From Bacteroidales bacterium (GTDB lineage: Bacteria; Bacteroidota; Bacteroidia; Bacteroidales; Marinilabiliaceae): DNA of 53,862 nt. A model generated the notes under the pieces. That model had not been told where the DNA came from. It searched no databases and worked only from the letters and a program-made list of their open reading frames with translations. Both the position numbers and the translations under genes were made by a program. Location: the NCBI GenBank assembly GCA_017960905.1, contig JAGCYH010000018.1, forward strand, positions 1-53,862, written 5' to 3'. Below, one piece after another: positions 15,589-24,636 of this stretch. Each line of letters opens with the position of its first letter. Position 1 is the stretch's first letter.

Positions 15589-16874
15589 TAATTGACTTTT
15601 GCGAGAGCCTGTTCGAGGTCGGCTATGATGTCTTCGGCATCTTCGATGCCGACCGAGAAACGAATAAGGTCGGGACGAACGCCAGCTTCGAGCAGCTGCT
15701 CGTCGGTGAGCTGGCGGTGAGTGTGGCTTGCCGGGTGCAGCACGCAAGTGCGCGCATCGGCCACGTGAGTGACGATGCAAGCCAGTTTCAGGCTATCCAT
15801 GAAGGTGATGGCTTTTTCGCGGCCACCTTTCACGCCGAAGGTTACCACGCCGCACGACTGGCCGTTGGTGAACTGTTTCTGAGCCAGTTGGTAGTACGGG
15901 CTCGACTTAAGCCCCGGATAGTTGACCCAAGCCACTTTGGGGTGCTTTTCGAGGTATTCGGCCACCTTGAGTGCGTTTTCGCAGTGGCGCGGCATACGCA
16001 CGTGGAGTGTTTCGAGGCCGAGGTTGAGCAGGAAAGCGTTTTGCGGTGCCTGAATAGAGCCAAGGTCGCGCATGAGCTGTGCAGTGGCTTTGGTGATGTA
16101 AGCGCCTTTGCCGAAAGCCTTGCTGTAGGCGAGACCGTGGTATGAAGGGTCGGGCTGTGTGAGGCCCGGGAATTTGTCGCTGTGGGCGTCCCAGTCGAAG
16201 TTGCCGCTATCGACAATGCAGCCGCCGACGTTGGTTGCGTGGCCGTCCATGTATTTTGTGGTGGCGTGAGTAACAATGTCGCAGCCGAATTCGAATGGGC
16301 GGCAGTTGATAGGAGTGGGGAAGGTGTTGTCGACGATGAGGGGCACACCGTGTGAGTGCGCTATGCGTGCGAACTTCTCAATGTCGAGCACGCTGAGCAC
16401 TGGGTTGGCTATTGTTTCGCCGAACAAACACTTCGTGTTTGGGCGAAACGCTTTGTTTATCTCTTCTTCCGATGCGTCGGGGTCGACAAAAGTGCATTCG
16501 ATGCCGAGTTTCTTCATCGTAACAGCGAAGAGGTTGAACGTGCCGCCGTAGATTGTCGACGACGAAATGAAGTGGTCGCCGGCTTCGCAGACGTTGAAAA
16601 CGGCGTAGAAGCTGGCCGCCTGACCCGATGAGGTGAGCATGGCTGCCACACCGCCTTCGAGGGCGCATATCTTAGCCGCAACTGCGTCATTTGTAGGGTT
16701 TTGCAGACGCGTGTAGAAATATCCCGATGCTTTCAAATCGAACAAATCGGCCATCTGTTCCGTGTTGTCGTATTTGAACGTAGTACTCTGATAGATGGGA
16801 AGCACGCGCGGTTCGCCTTGCTTTGGCTTCCAGCCTTCTTGAACACATATTGTGCCTAAATGCTTGTTATTCAT
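15588..16874 (-). CDS. metY: O-acetylhomoserine sulfhydrylase, PLP enzyme
   Basis: 428 residues of the Cys/Met-metabolism PLP family; the length fits O-acetylhomoserine (thiol) lyase, which makes homocysteine from O-acetylhomoserine and sulfide. Features: GYFYTRLQNPTNDAVAAKIC near 51-70, LTSSGQAA near 80-87, VDNTFPTP near 181-188, and PLP Lys 207 in THATTKYMDGH. The C-terminus has LIRFSVGIEDAEDII. Cytoplasmic. No SAM riboswitch is visible upstream; the leader region holds only a 14-bp tandem repeat. The gene adjoins the ATPase repeat unit on its downstream side. Confidence 0.95.
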   Translation of the reverse strand: MNNKHLGTICVQEGWKPKQGEPRVLPIYQSTTFKYDNTEQMADLFDLKASGYFYTRLQNPTNDAVAAKICALEGGVAAMLTSSGQAASFYAVFNVCEAGDHFISSSTIYGGTFNLFAVTMKKLGIECTFVDPDASEEEINKAFRPNTKCLFGETIANPVLSVLDIEKFARIAHSHGVPLIVDNTFPTPINCRPFEFGCDIVTHATTKYMDGHATNVGGCIVDSGNFDWDAHSDKFPGLTQPDPSYHGLAYSKAFGKGAYITKATAQLMRDLGSIQAPQNAFLLNLGLETLHVRMPRHCENALKVAEYLEKHPKVAWVNYPGLKSSPYYQLAQKQFTNGQSCGVVTFGVKGGREKAITFMDSLKLACIVTHVADARTCVLHPASHTHRQLTDEQLLEAGVRPDLIRFSVGIEDAEDIIADLEQALAKVN

Positions 16875-16899
16875 TTGATTATATTTTTTTTAATTATTA

Positions 16900-16965
16900 A
16901 TTACGAATTATGAATTACGAATTATGAATTACGAATTATGAATTACGAATTATGAATTACGAATT
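16900..16965. repeat. 14-bp tandem repeat ATTACGAATTATGA, about 4.7 copies
   Basis: Exact tandem copies begin at 16900, 16914, 16928 and 16942, with a partial copy at 16956. They lie between the amidase and metY and contain no ORF. Similar AT-rich runs are common between Bacteroidales genes. Confidence 0.9.
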
Positions 16966-16992
16966 TCAACTCTCAATTTTCAATTTTCAACT

Positions 16993-17964
16993 TCATTTTC
17001 CCTTTTTGAAATCATCGACACAACCTTCTGTAATCCAGTTGGCAAGGGCTTCGCGGTTGTCTACTTTGTTGAATCGCTGCAAGTCCTGACTGTTCTGAAT
17101 GTTTCCGAGTTCGAGGAATACGGCGGGCGGGTTGGTGGCTTTCAGCACGTAGAGCTGGCGTTCCGACACCGTTCCGTTGAAGCCGCGGTTGGGCTGATGC
17201 TGTTTGTATTTGGCATCGAACTTGTCGCGCAGCGACCGCGCAAGTCGCTCACCTTTAACGCTTTTGGTGTAATGGTAGAAAAACACGTCGATGCGTTTTT
17301 CGGTGCTTCGGCTATCGAGGTGGAAGAATATCGAGCGGCAATAGCCTTTGCGTTCTTTGGTGTAAAAGTCGTTTATGGCGTCGCTGCGCTGTTGCAGGCG
17401 TTGGTTCTGGTCGAGCGGAATGGCCTTTCCGCAGCACGTCTCGTGGTCGTCGTACGAGAGGTAGGCGTCGTCGCGAATGCCGTCGTCGGGGTCTTGAATG
17501 ATGATGTGCACGTTGGCGCCTTTGCTAAGCATCTTGCGAGCTGTGCGAAGCATGATGTCGTAGGCGTATTCGTCTTCGTAGAGGTCGTGTTTGTCGTAGT
17601 TGCCCATGGCGCCCGGGTCGGGCCCGCCGTGGCCGCTTACAAGGTAAAATGTAGCGCCTTTGAGCTCGCTTGATTCAATATTGACTTTGGCGTTTTTCTC
17701 ACCCAGAAGTGGCTCATACGCAACGTTTTCCTTCTCGGGAAAGACGTATTTCACACCCGAAAGCAATGAGTTGTTTTTGCCTAAATGCTTCTTATTCAGT
17801 TCGATAAATGCCGGTTTGTACAGTTGCACATTGTAGCCGTTGCGAAGCAGGAAGGCGTCGAGGCCTTCACCGGCATTGGGCTCGGCTGTCTTCTGACCGC
17901 TTTTGGTCTGGGCTCCGGCGGTGAGCGAAAGCAACAATAATATTAAAAATGAAACATACTTCAT
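16993..17964 (-). CDS. N-acetylmuramoyl-L-alanine amidase (Amidase_3)
   Basis: 323 residues from ATG 17964, which begins the signal peptide (MKYVSFLILLLLSLTAGAQT). The frame continues far upstream but that part is antisense to the neighbouring GH9 gene. The Amidase_3 zinc site is visible: His in VSGHGGPDPGAMG, Glu in LYEDEYAYDIM, His in IFFHLDSR, catalytic Glu in FLELGNIQN. A short N-terminal segment (about 32-55, LDAFLLRNGYNVQ) resembles a LysM-like start. It hydrolyses the amide between MurNAc and L-Ala in the periplasm. Divergent from the GH9 gene with only 64 bp between starts. Confidence 0.92.
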   Translation of the reverse strand: MKYVSFLILLLLSLTAGAQTKSGQKTAEPNAGEGLDAFLLRNGYNVQLYKPAFIELNKKHLGKNNSLLSGVKYVFPEKENVAYEPLLGEKNAKVNIESSELKGATFYLVSGHGGPDPGAMGNYDKHDLYEDEYAYDIMLRTARKMLSKGANVHIIIQDPDDGIRDDAYLSYDDHETCCGKAIPLDQNQRLQQRSDAINDFYTKERKGYCRSIFFHLDSRSTEKRIDVFFYHYTKSVKGERLARSLRDKFDAKYKQHQPNRGFNGTVSERQLYVLKATNPPAVFLELGNIQNSQDLQRFNKVDNREALANWITEGCVDDFKKGK

Positions 17965-18028
17965 ATCGAGTGCGAAGTTACGCAGAAAAGAGCTATTTTT
18001 ACGCAGTAATATTAAAAAACAATTTGCT

Positions 18029-19726
18029 ATGAAATACAATCTGATTATAACTTGCTCTGTAGCAATGTTTTTGCTCGCCTGTGGCAAGCAAAAACAATTC
18101 ACAGAGACTAACGACATCCGCATTGACCAATGCGGATACCAATGCGACGGCGAGAAAATGGCGTTTACCACTTTGCCGGCTTCTGCGTTTGAAATAATTG
18201 ATAATGAAGGGAATAGCGTATACAAAGGCAAAGTTGGCGAACCGCAATACTGGGCCGATGCCAATGATACCATTCGCCGAATCGACTTCAGCGACGTATG
18301 CGCCGAAGGCACATACAAAATTGTGATAGACAATGAGTTGTGTTCGGCACCATTTGCCGTTTCGGCTCATCCGTACGCCGACCTTGCCCGCGCGGCGGTC
18401 AAGGCATATTATTTCAGCCGAGCCTCAATGCCCGTCGATGATCAGTATGGCGGCGTGTGGTCGCGCGCCGCCGGCCACCCCGACACGTGCGTGATGGTGC
18501 ATTCGTCGGCCGCCTCGAAACAACGTCCCGAAGGCACCATTCTGAGCTTGCCGGGCGGTTGGTACGATGCCGGCGATTATAATAAATACGTTGTCAACAG
18601 CGGCATTTCGACATATACGCTGTTGCTCGCTATAGAATCGTATGAGGCTATGGCACAGCAAAATAACCTGAATATACCTGAGTCGGGCAACTCGTTGCCC
18701 GACATCCTCGACGAGACGCTCTACAACCTTCGTTGGATGCTCTCGATGCAGGACCCGAACGATGGCGGCGTCTATCATAAGCTTACGACGCTCAATTTCG
18801 AAGATTTCATAATGCCCAGCGAGTGTAAGCGGCAGCGTTATGTGGTTGCAAAATGCACTTCTGCCGCGCTCGACCTTGCCGCCACTGCTGCTCATGCTTA
18901 TGGTATTTTGCAGAAATACAACGAATTACACCCGCTTGCCGACAGTTGCATCGCAATCGCACGCAAAGCGTACGATTGGTCGCTGAAAAACCCCGATGTC
19001 CGTTTCCGCAATCCCGAAGGCGTTTCAACAGGCGAGTACGGTGATTGGAGCTTGAACGACGAGTGGTACTGGGCTTCGGTGGAGATGTGGCTTGCCACGG
19101 GCGAGAAGGCGTTTGCCGACAATGCCAAGAAATATGCTGCGCGCTATGGCACGCCGGCGTGGCCAAGTGTCGGGATGTTAGGCAATTACTCGTTGGCTCT
19201 CGCCAACGAGAATGGCATCGACGGCATAGGCGCCAAGGACTCAATAGTGGCTGTTGCCGACAGGCTTTTGCTCGGCGAAGCCGAGTCGCCTGTAGCGTTG
19301 AGCCTCAGCCGCTACGACTGGGGCAGCAACTCGACAGTTGCCAACGAAGGTATGCTGAAACTGATAGCATATCGCCTTACAGGCGATATAAAATATTATA
19401 AATCAGCGGTTAATGACTTGCATTATATTCTGGGACGCAACGGAACGGGCTATTGCTACGTTACCGGTTTCGGCTCGCGGCATACGATGCACATACATCA
19501 CCGCCCGTCGGCTGCCGACGGCATCGACGAGCCTGTGCCGGGCTACTTGTCGGGCGGGCCTTGCACGCAAGTGCCCAACGACTGCGGCGATGAGTCGGAC
19601 ATTGTACGAAGCCAATATCCGGCAAAAGCCTTTGCCGATCAGCAATGCAGCTACTCGACCAACGAAGTGGCCATCAACTGGAACGCACCGCTCACATTCC
19701 TGACGTGGGGTGTAGAAAGTCGCTGA
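18029..19726 (+). CDS. Glycoside hydrolase family 9 lipoprotein (endoglucanase-like)
   Basis: 565 residues from ATG 18029. Lipobox LLAC with Cys 18, so probably a lipoprotein. An N-terminal Ig-like CelD_N domain (about 28-110, IRIDQCGYQ to APFAV) precedes the (alpha/alpha)6 GH9 catalytic domain: base/nucleophile-binding DAGD at 180-183 in GGWYDAGDYNKYV, the His motif CYVTGFGSRHTMHIHHRPS, and the acid Glu in YSTNEVAINWNAPL near the end. GH9 enzymes act on beta-1,4-glucans or related oligosaccharides by inversion; exact substrate cannot be read. An isolated gene, not in a recognisable PUL. Upstream TATTTTTA at the promoter is one base off the -7 consensus. Confidence 0.93.
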   Translation: MKYNLIITCSVAMFLLACGKQKQFTETNDIRIDQCGYQCDGEKMAFTTLPASAFEIIDNEGNSVYKGKVGEPQYWADANDTIRRIDFSDVCAEGTYKIVIDNELCSAPFAVSAHPYADLARAAVKAYYFSRASMPVDDQYGGVWSRAAGHPDTCVMVHSSAASKQRPEGTILSLPGGWYDAGDYNKYVVNSGISTYTLLLAIESYEAMAQQNNLNIPESGNSLPDILDETLYNLRWMLSMQDPNDGGVYHKLTTLNFEDFIMPSECKRQRYVVAKCTSAALDLAATAAHAYGILQKYNELHPLADSCIAIARKAYDWSLKNPDVRFRNPEGVSTGEYGDWSLNDEWYWASVEMWLATGEKAFADNAKKYAARYGTPAWPSVGMLGNYSLALANENGIDGIGAKDSIVAVADRLLLGEAESPVALSLSRYDWGSNSTVANEGMLKLIAYRLTGDIKYYKSAVNDLHYILGRNGTGYCYVTGFGSRHTMHIHHRPSAADGIDEPVPGYLSGGPCTQVPNDCGDESDIVRSQYPAKAFADQQCSYSTNEVAINWNAPLTFLTWGVESR

Positions 19727-19750
19727 AAACGAATTGATTATACAAATACA

Positions 19751-19783
19751 CGAAGTCCTGTTTGCCAAGCAAACAGGACTTCG
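19751..19783. terminator. Bidirectional terminator between GH9 and the methyltransferase
   Basis: Perfect 15-bp stem CGAAGTCCTGTTTGC / GCAAACAGGACTTCG with a CAA loop between two convergent genes. Confidence 0.75.
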
Positions 19784-19809
19784 TATGTATAAGGTTTATT
19801 ATCAGTGTT

Positions 19810-20925
19810 TTAGAACGGATACAAATTGAAGTTGCCTTCCTGCGAGCCGTTGTAAAGCTGGAATTTCTTTTCGGCTCTGTATTCTATCGCCCTAAGTGCC
19901 TTAAGGTCAGTGCTGTATATCCACGCATCGTGGTCGGGATAGTTATGCGACAGATAGTAGGTTATCTCTTTGTAGAAATCCTCCAAACCGCGTTTGGTCT
20001 CTTCCTGATGCGTTGGCGGACAGGTGATTACGATGCCCGATTCGGTTGTGCGGCTTTGCTCGCGCAACGATTTGCGCAGGATGCGCACGTCGGGTGTCAG
20101 GCTCAGTTCGAGAGCCGACAGACGGGCAATATCGATGGCTTCGCCATCGATGTCGCTGCCTATTATGTTGAGTCTCTGCTTGTTGCACGCCTGTTTGGCT
20201 TCGTCTACCATATTGTTCCACATCTGCTCATCGTAATCTTTCCAGTTTTGGAAGCAGAAACCGTCTTTGCGGTAGAGGCAAGGCGCGATGTTTCGCGCCT
20301 TCATAGCCGCTTCGATGCATATCGAGCCCGAACCGCACATCGGGTCGATGAGCGTGTCGGAAGGCTGCCAGCCTGACATTTCGACGAGGACAGCTGCCAA
20401 AACTTCGTTGGTGGCAGTAGGCAGCTGCACATCGCGGTATCCGCGATGATTGAGCGTAACGCCCGACGCATCGAGTGAAACCGAGATGCAGTCGTCGGTA
20501 GCGTGAACATTGAGCAGAATGTCGGGATTGTCAAAATCAACCGAAGGCCGCACACCGCGTACGTCGCGCACTTTGTCGACGATGGCGTCTTTGGTGCGTT
20601 GCGCCAGAAACTGCGAATTGGGGAACAGCGACGAGAAGCTGATGTGGTCTATCATGAACGACCGTTTCGGCTCTATCATGTCCTCCCATTGGTATTCGTA
20701 TATGTGGCTGTAGAGTTCTTTGTCGTCTTTGGCGGCGAACTCGCACACCGGCATGAGCACTCTGAGAGCGAACCGGCTCCACAGGTTAATCTTGTAAAGT
20801 GTCTGTTTATCAGCCTGGCACGATACTGCGCGGCGTTGCGTTTCGACTTGGGTTGCGCCCAATGTTTCCAACTCTTTTTTCAGAAGCTCCTCTGCTCCGT
20901 AGAGTGTTTTGACAATCAGTTTCAA
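19810..20925 (-). CDS. THUMP-domain RNA methyltransferase (RlmL N-terminal type), altered motif IV
   Basis: 371 residues from TTG 20925. An N-terminal THUMP region (about 1-150) and a UPF0020 Rossmann methyltransferase domain: SAM motif LIDPMCGSGSICIEAA near 193-207, GSDIDGEAI near 256-264. This matches the 23S rRNA m2G methyltransferase family (RlmL-like). In that family motif IV is N-P-P-Y; here it reads VITCPPTHQEE (about 300-310), so Asn and Tyr are both changed. No ATG is available; a -7 box overlaps the more upstream TTG 20955, favouring 20925. Cytoplasmic. Confidence 0.88.
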   Translation of the reverse strand: MKLIVKTLYGAEELLKKELETLGATQVETQRRAVSCQADKQTLYKINLWSRFALRVLMPVCEFAAKDDKELYSHIYEYQWEDMIEPKRSFMIDHISFSSLFPNSQFLAQRTKDAIVDKVRDVRGVRPSVDFDNPDILLNVHATDDCISVSLDASGVTLNHRGYRDVQLPTATNEVLAAVLVEMSGWQPSDTLIDPMCGSGSICIEAAMKARNIAPCLYRKDGFCFQNWKDYDEQMWNNMVDEAKQACNKQRLNIIGSDIDGEAIDIARLSALELSLTPDVRILRKSLREQSRTTESGIVITCPPTHQEETKRGLEDFYKEITYYLSHNYPDHDAWIYSTDLKALRAIEYRAEKKFQLYNGSQEGNFNLYPF

Positions 20926-20952
20926 TGTTAATCCGTTTTTATTTTGGTTGTG

Positions 20953-20960
20953 CAAAAGTA
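20953..20960 (-). promoter_or_regulatory. -7 promoter box of the THUMP methyltransferase
   Basis: TACTTTTG on the minus strand matches TAnnTTTG and overlaps a TTG codon at 20955, so translation must begin further down, most likely at TTG 20925. Confidence 0.45.
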
Positions 20961-21008
20961 CTCTTTATTCAGTGTGTTGATACGTCATTAATAATAATTA
21001 ACTATAAA

Positions 21009-21044
21009 AAAAGAGTTGAGCGTCGAAAGGCGCTCAACTCTTTT
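21009..21044. terminator. Terminator of the CotH/lamin-tail gene
   Basis: 14-bp stem AAAAGAGTTGAGCG / CGCTCAACTCTTTT with an 8-nt loop, 15 bp after the stop of the minus-strand gene; A/T runs on both sides make it work in both directions. Confidence 0.8.
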
Positions 21045-21059
21045 TGCCGTATTAACTTA

Positions 21060-24000
21060 TTATTTTACAATGAATTTCGTTGTGCAAACGTTGCCTGTGC
21101 TGTCGATGATGCGAGCCACATAGAGGCCTTGGCCCAATCGTCCGACTTGAACATCGGCACGTGAATTGACAAGTTGCAAACTCTTGTTAATCACGCATTT
21201 GCTATCGGCTGCATAAACATTGAGCACTACGTTGTTGCTCTTCTCGCTGCGCACGTGGAGAGTGTTGTCGGAGAAGGTGAGTGCCATATCGCCCGAGCGG
21301 TTGATTTTGAGCTTGCGGATAGGAGTAGAACTGAACGGATAAGCTCTTGAGTATGAGTTCTTTAAGTTCGGCTTGTCTATTGTCGGTTTGTTCATCAGAT
21401 AAACGTTCGAGCTGCCGTCGGGGAAGCGGCCAACCGACATGTCGCCGTTGTGGGCGCAGTAGGTGAGCGTGTCGCCCCACGACTGGTCGGCAGCCGACAA
21501 GATGACATATTTGTCATCTTCGTTGTCGAGTTTGAACGAGGCGTGAAGCTGCGACTCAGGGTCGGTTTTGTCGCACCATACAATCAGGAATCCGTGTGCC
21601 GGAATTATTGTAGATGCAACTCCGTTTGCATCGGCTTCAATCTGATATTTCTTCGGTTTCTCCACATTATCAGTCAGATACATGCCGGCCACGTCGATAG
21701 GCTCGTTGGTGGTGTTGTAGAGCTCTATCCAGTCGTTGCGTTTGTCGAACTCATTGACGTAGATGCTGTTGCCCGCGCTCACTTCGTTTATGACAACCGG
21801 GTGGCTCTTCTTCGTATCGCGCTCTGCCACAGGTATTTCGTCATAAACAGCAACTAAATCAACCGTACTCAGAGACGGCATTGGGATCTCTTCATCGGTG
21901 CTGATTACCTCATAGCCGTCGTTGGCGAGCATATCAAGTTTCGCGCTCCAGTAAATATCTGAACTGCTTTTAGATGTGTTGTGTACTTCAACTGCAATGA
22001 TATTCTCACCTTTTTTGAAGAGTGAAGCGTTTAGTTTTATGGCACCGCGGTCGGGTTCTTTATCGGCATATCCCGAAGAAGTGGTAGCAAAAGTAACATC
22101 ACCGCTTGGCATGTGATAGCGGCCTGCTTCGGTACCATTGACGTAAACTACAAAACCGTCATCGACAGAATATTCGAATTGGAATTGTGCCGACGCATCA
22201 GGCTCTTCTGTTAGGTTTACTGTGGTGCGGAAATAATATGTCAGATATTTTTCGGAAGCCACACCGCCGTAGTTAAGTTTGGTGGCGAAAACCGAAGCAT
22301 CGTCACCATAACCAAACGGAGCCTTGCCTTTCTCCATAGCGGGTTCTGTGGTGTTGTTTTTCCACGATTTTCCATCGAGCGAGCCGTTGTCGTAGTATTG
22401 CCATTCTGCATCGGCCTTTATAAGCGAAACGGATTTGAATTTTTTAGTGCTCCAACCAGCGAATCGATAACCTTCTGGAGCTGAGGCTTTTAATACGATG
22501 GGTTCGAACAACTGGCCATTGAATTTGTTAGTGGGTACTGGTATGTCGTTTACAAAAATCTGTCCGTCGGAGATATTCGACGACAGTATCACGCTGCGCG
22601 GCGAAGTTGACGACAGTTTCATTCTGCCGAACGAGCGCAGTTTGCTAATCATTGTCTTGTGGCGTTCGTCGGTTATTTTGCCAATCATAGCGTTAGCTGT
22701 GGTCCACGGACCGGCCGGCTCCCACATGTTCATGCTTGTCTCTGTCGATTGCATGGGGTTCACTTTGTCGCACAATTCAGTGATTATCTTTTTGCTGCGG
22801 GTCGGTTCGAATACCGAACCGCCTATGAGGCAGTATGTGTCGATGAACTGTTTGCGGAACGAATCGTTCGAGAGTAGGTTGAGGAATATCGTAACAAACT
22901 CATTTTCAATTTTATTCGGAATCTCGTTGAACTTATGCATTTGCTCGTTTTCAATGCGGGTGAGCGGGTCGTCGGTGTTGAACGCGAAGTCGAGGTCGAA
23001 CGACACGAAGCGGAAGCGTCCGTCGTCGGTTTGCGGGCGGAAGCCTTTGATGTTGTTCTGAGGCCAGTCGTCGCCGCCGAGGAAGAGCGTAGCGGCCATG
23101 TAGTTGACGTATTCGTCAACGTCGAGCATGGCGCGAATTTTCTTGTAAGTCTCTGGGTTTGAGGCGTCTTTCGACAGCTCGTACAACTGATTGAAAGCCT
23201 TTTTGTCGCCGCATTTCTGTACGTAGCCCGAGTCGGGCGACATTTCAAACTGGTCGAGCTCGTCGTCGTCGTAGCCGTAGTTGGCGTAAGCGTAGTGCTT
23301 GTTGTTGGGCTCGCGCACGTTGATAACGCCTTTGTAAACGCCGTTAATGTAGTGGCATACAGGCAGATATGCCTGGCAATCGATGTCGATGCCCGATGTG
23401 GCGATGATGGTTTCCAGTGCCGCATCTTTGATGCGGCAGTTGTTGTCGTTGCCACCGTTGCGTATTTGCAGCGTCTTGTGTTTTAAGTACGGTTTGGCTG
23501 CAAAGAATTGATACACAAGCGATTTCTGCCCTTCGTAGCGTTTGTTGGCTTTTATTTTGAACGAATAAGGCTGCCAAGCTCGCGACCAGCCGCCGCAACG
23601 CTCAAGGCCAGTCTCCATGTTTACTTGCATTACGCCGTTTTCGTCGAGAAATTCAAAGTTCACGGGGCGCTCCCAGTCCATGTTCCAGTTGCACGGGTCG
23701 CTCTGTCCGTTGCCCGGACGGCCGTTGACGCCCTTCACAAACACGCCCAACGCAGCGCTGTAGAAGTTGACTGCATCGGACACAACCGAAACTACAGGCA
23801 GCGAGAAATCGCGGTCTTTAAGTATAAATGTGCGTGTTATGACCTTGCTTGGCAGTTTGCCATCCTGAAATACGCAGAAGCGGTAAATGCTTGTAGATGA
23901 GACGGTAAACGTGTTTTCGGTGGCTGTCGCGCCATTTGTCTCTGTAGGTGTTGAGCAGTCGGTGGTGTAGCGCAGTGTAGCGCCGTCGGGCACCGTTACC

Positions 24001-24566
24001 GAGAACGTCAGCGACGATTCGAAAATCTGCGAAGGCTGGTCTATCACAGGGTCTTTGAGGCGTTTCTCGGCAAACTTGCTGCTATTGTTCGACGCCGAGG
24101 GTGTCGTCTGATACGTCAGGCCCAATTCGTCACCGCCGTCGGTTTTGCGGGCGTACGAAGTACGCCCGATGCCTTTCGGATATTGCACCGAATCGACCAG
24201 AGCGCCGTCTTTGTCGCTCAGGTAGAGGCTTGCCCCGTCGGCATTTATCGACATGTCGATTTGCGACGGCGTGTATTGGTCCTTATTGTCGAACCAAAGC
24301 GTCAGGAAGCCGCCTGCGGGAACCGTCATAGGGTAGGTGAGCTTCGTCTTTTTCGGCTTCTCCTTCTTGTCGCTCAGGTAATAGCCGGTGATGTCAATAT
24401 CGTTACTCGTCGGATTGTACAGCTCAACCCACGCGCCGTAGTTGTGCGACGGGTCGATGTGCTGGTCGATGTTCATGTTCTGTACTTCGTTGATATACAA
24501 CGACTGAGAGTACGCGTTAGATGCGAATAACGATATTAAAATTGTGGTAATAGTTTTGTTAAACAT
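21060..24566 (-). CDS. Large T9SS-exported protein with two lamin-tail domains and a CotH kinase-like domain
   Basis: 1168 residues from ATG 24566 (signal peptide MFNKTITTILISLFASNAYS). Order: lamin tail domain (about 22-145, YINEVQ, WVELYNPTSNDIDITGYYLS), chitobiase-like strand domain (about 170-245, ATLRYTTDCSTPT), CotH kinase-like domain (about 250-600, with LQIRNGGNDNN, INGVYKGVINVREPNN, FVSFDLDFAFN), a GYRFAGWS repeat, a carbohydrate-binding-like beta domain (about 735-870), a second lamin tail domain (about 915-1035), and a T9SS type A sorting domain (last ~80 residues, GQGLYVARI and TTKFIVK). CotH proteins phosphorylate protein in spore coats; LTD/CotH proteins in Bacteroidetes have unknown targets. 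Likely surface-exposed. Confidence 0.9.
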   Translation of the reverse strand: MFNKTITTILISLFASNAYSQSLYINEVQNMNIDQHIDPSHNYGAWVELYNPTSNDIDITGYYLSDKKEKPKKTKLTYPMTVPAGGFLTLWFDNKDQYTPSQIDMSINADGASLYLSDKDGALVDSVQYPKGIGRTSYARKTDGGDELGLTYQTTPSASNNSSKFAEKRLKDPVIDQPSQIFESSLTFSVTVPDGATLRYTTDCSTPTETNGATATENTFTVSSTSIYRFCVFQDGKLPSKVITRTFILKDRDFSLPVVSVVSDAVNFYSAALGVFVKGVNGRPGNGQSDPCNWNMDWERPVNFEFLDENGVMQVNMETGLERCGGWSRAWQPYSFKIKANKRYEGQKSLVYQFFAAKPYLKHKTLQIRNGGNDNNCRIKDAALETIIATSGIDIDCQAYLPVCHYINGVYKGVINVREPNNKHYAYANYGYDDDELDQFEMSPDSGYVQKCGDKKAFNQLYELSKDASNPETYKKIRAMLDVDEYVNYMAATLFLGGDDWPQNNIKGFRPQTDDGRFRFVSFDLDFAFNTDDPLTRIENEQMHKFNEIPNKIENEFVTIFLNLLSNDSFRKQFIDTYCLIGGSVFEPTRSKKIITELCDKVNPMQSTETSMNMWEPAGPWTTANAMIGKITDERHKTMISKLRSFGRMKLSSTSPRSVILSSNISDGQIFVNDIPVPTNKFNGQLFEPIVLKASAPEGYRFAGWSTKKFKSVSLIKADAEWQYYDNGSLDGKSWKNNTTEPAMEKGKAPFGYGDDASVFATKLNYGGVASEKYLTYYFRTTVNLTEEPDASAQFQFEYSVDDGFVVYVNGTEAGRYHMPSGDVTFATTSSGYADKEPDRGAIKLNASLFKKGENIIAVEVHNTSKSSSDIYWSAKLDMLANDGYEVISTDEEIPMPSLSTVDLVAVYDEIPVAERDTKKSHPVVINEVSAGNSIYVNEFDKRNDWIELYNTTNEPIDVAGMYLTDNVEKPKKYQIEADANGVASTIIPAHGFLIVWCDKTDPESQLHASFKLDNEDDKYVILSAADQSWGDTLTYCAHNGDMSVGRFPDGSSNVYLMNKPTIDKPNLKNSYSRAYPFSSTPIRKLKINRSGDMALTFSDNTLHVRSEKSNNVVLNVYAADSKCVINKSLQLVNSRADVQVGRLGQGLYVARIIDSTGNVCTTKFIVK

Positions 24567-24636
24567 AGCAAATAATTTTTTCTGCAAAATAAAGAAATTT
24601 TAACCTCTTTTGCCAATGAAAACAGTTTTTTAACTA

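Noticed and set aside
16900..16965. 14-bp tandem copies as replication-origin iterons
   Set aside because: No initiator gene nearby, AT-rich simple unit, and similar runs occur between other genes here.
16875..16992. SAM riboswitch before metY
   Set aside because: Only tandem AT repeats are present; none of the conserved helices can be drawn.
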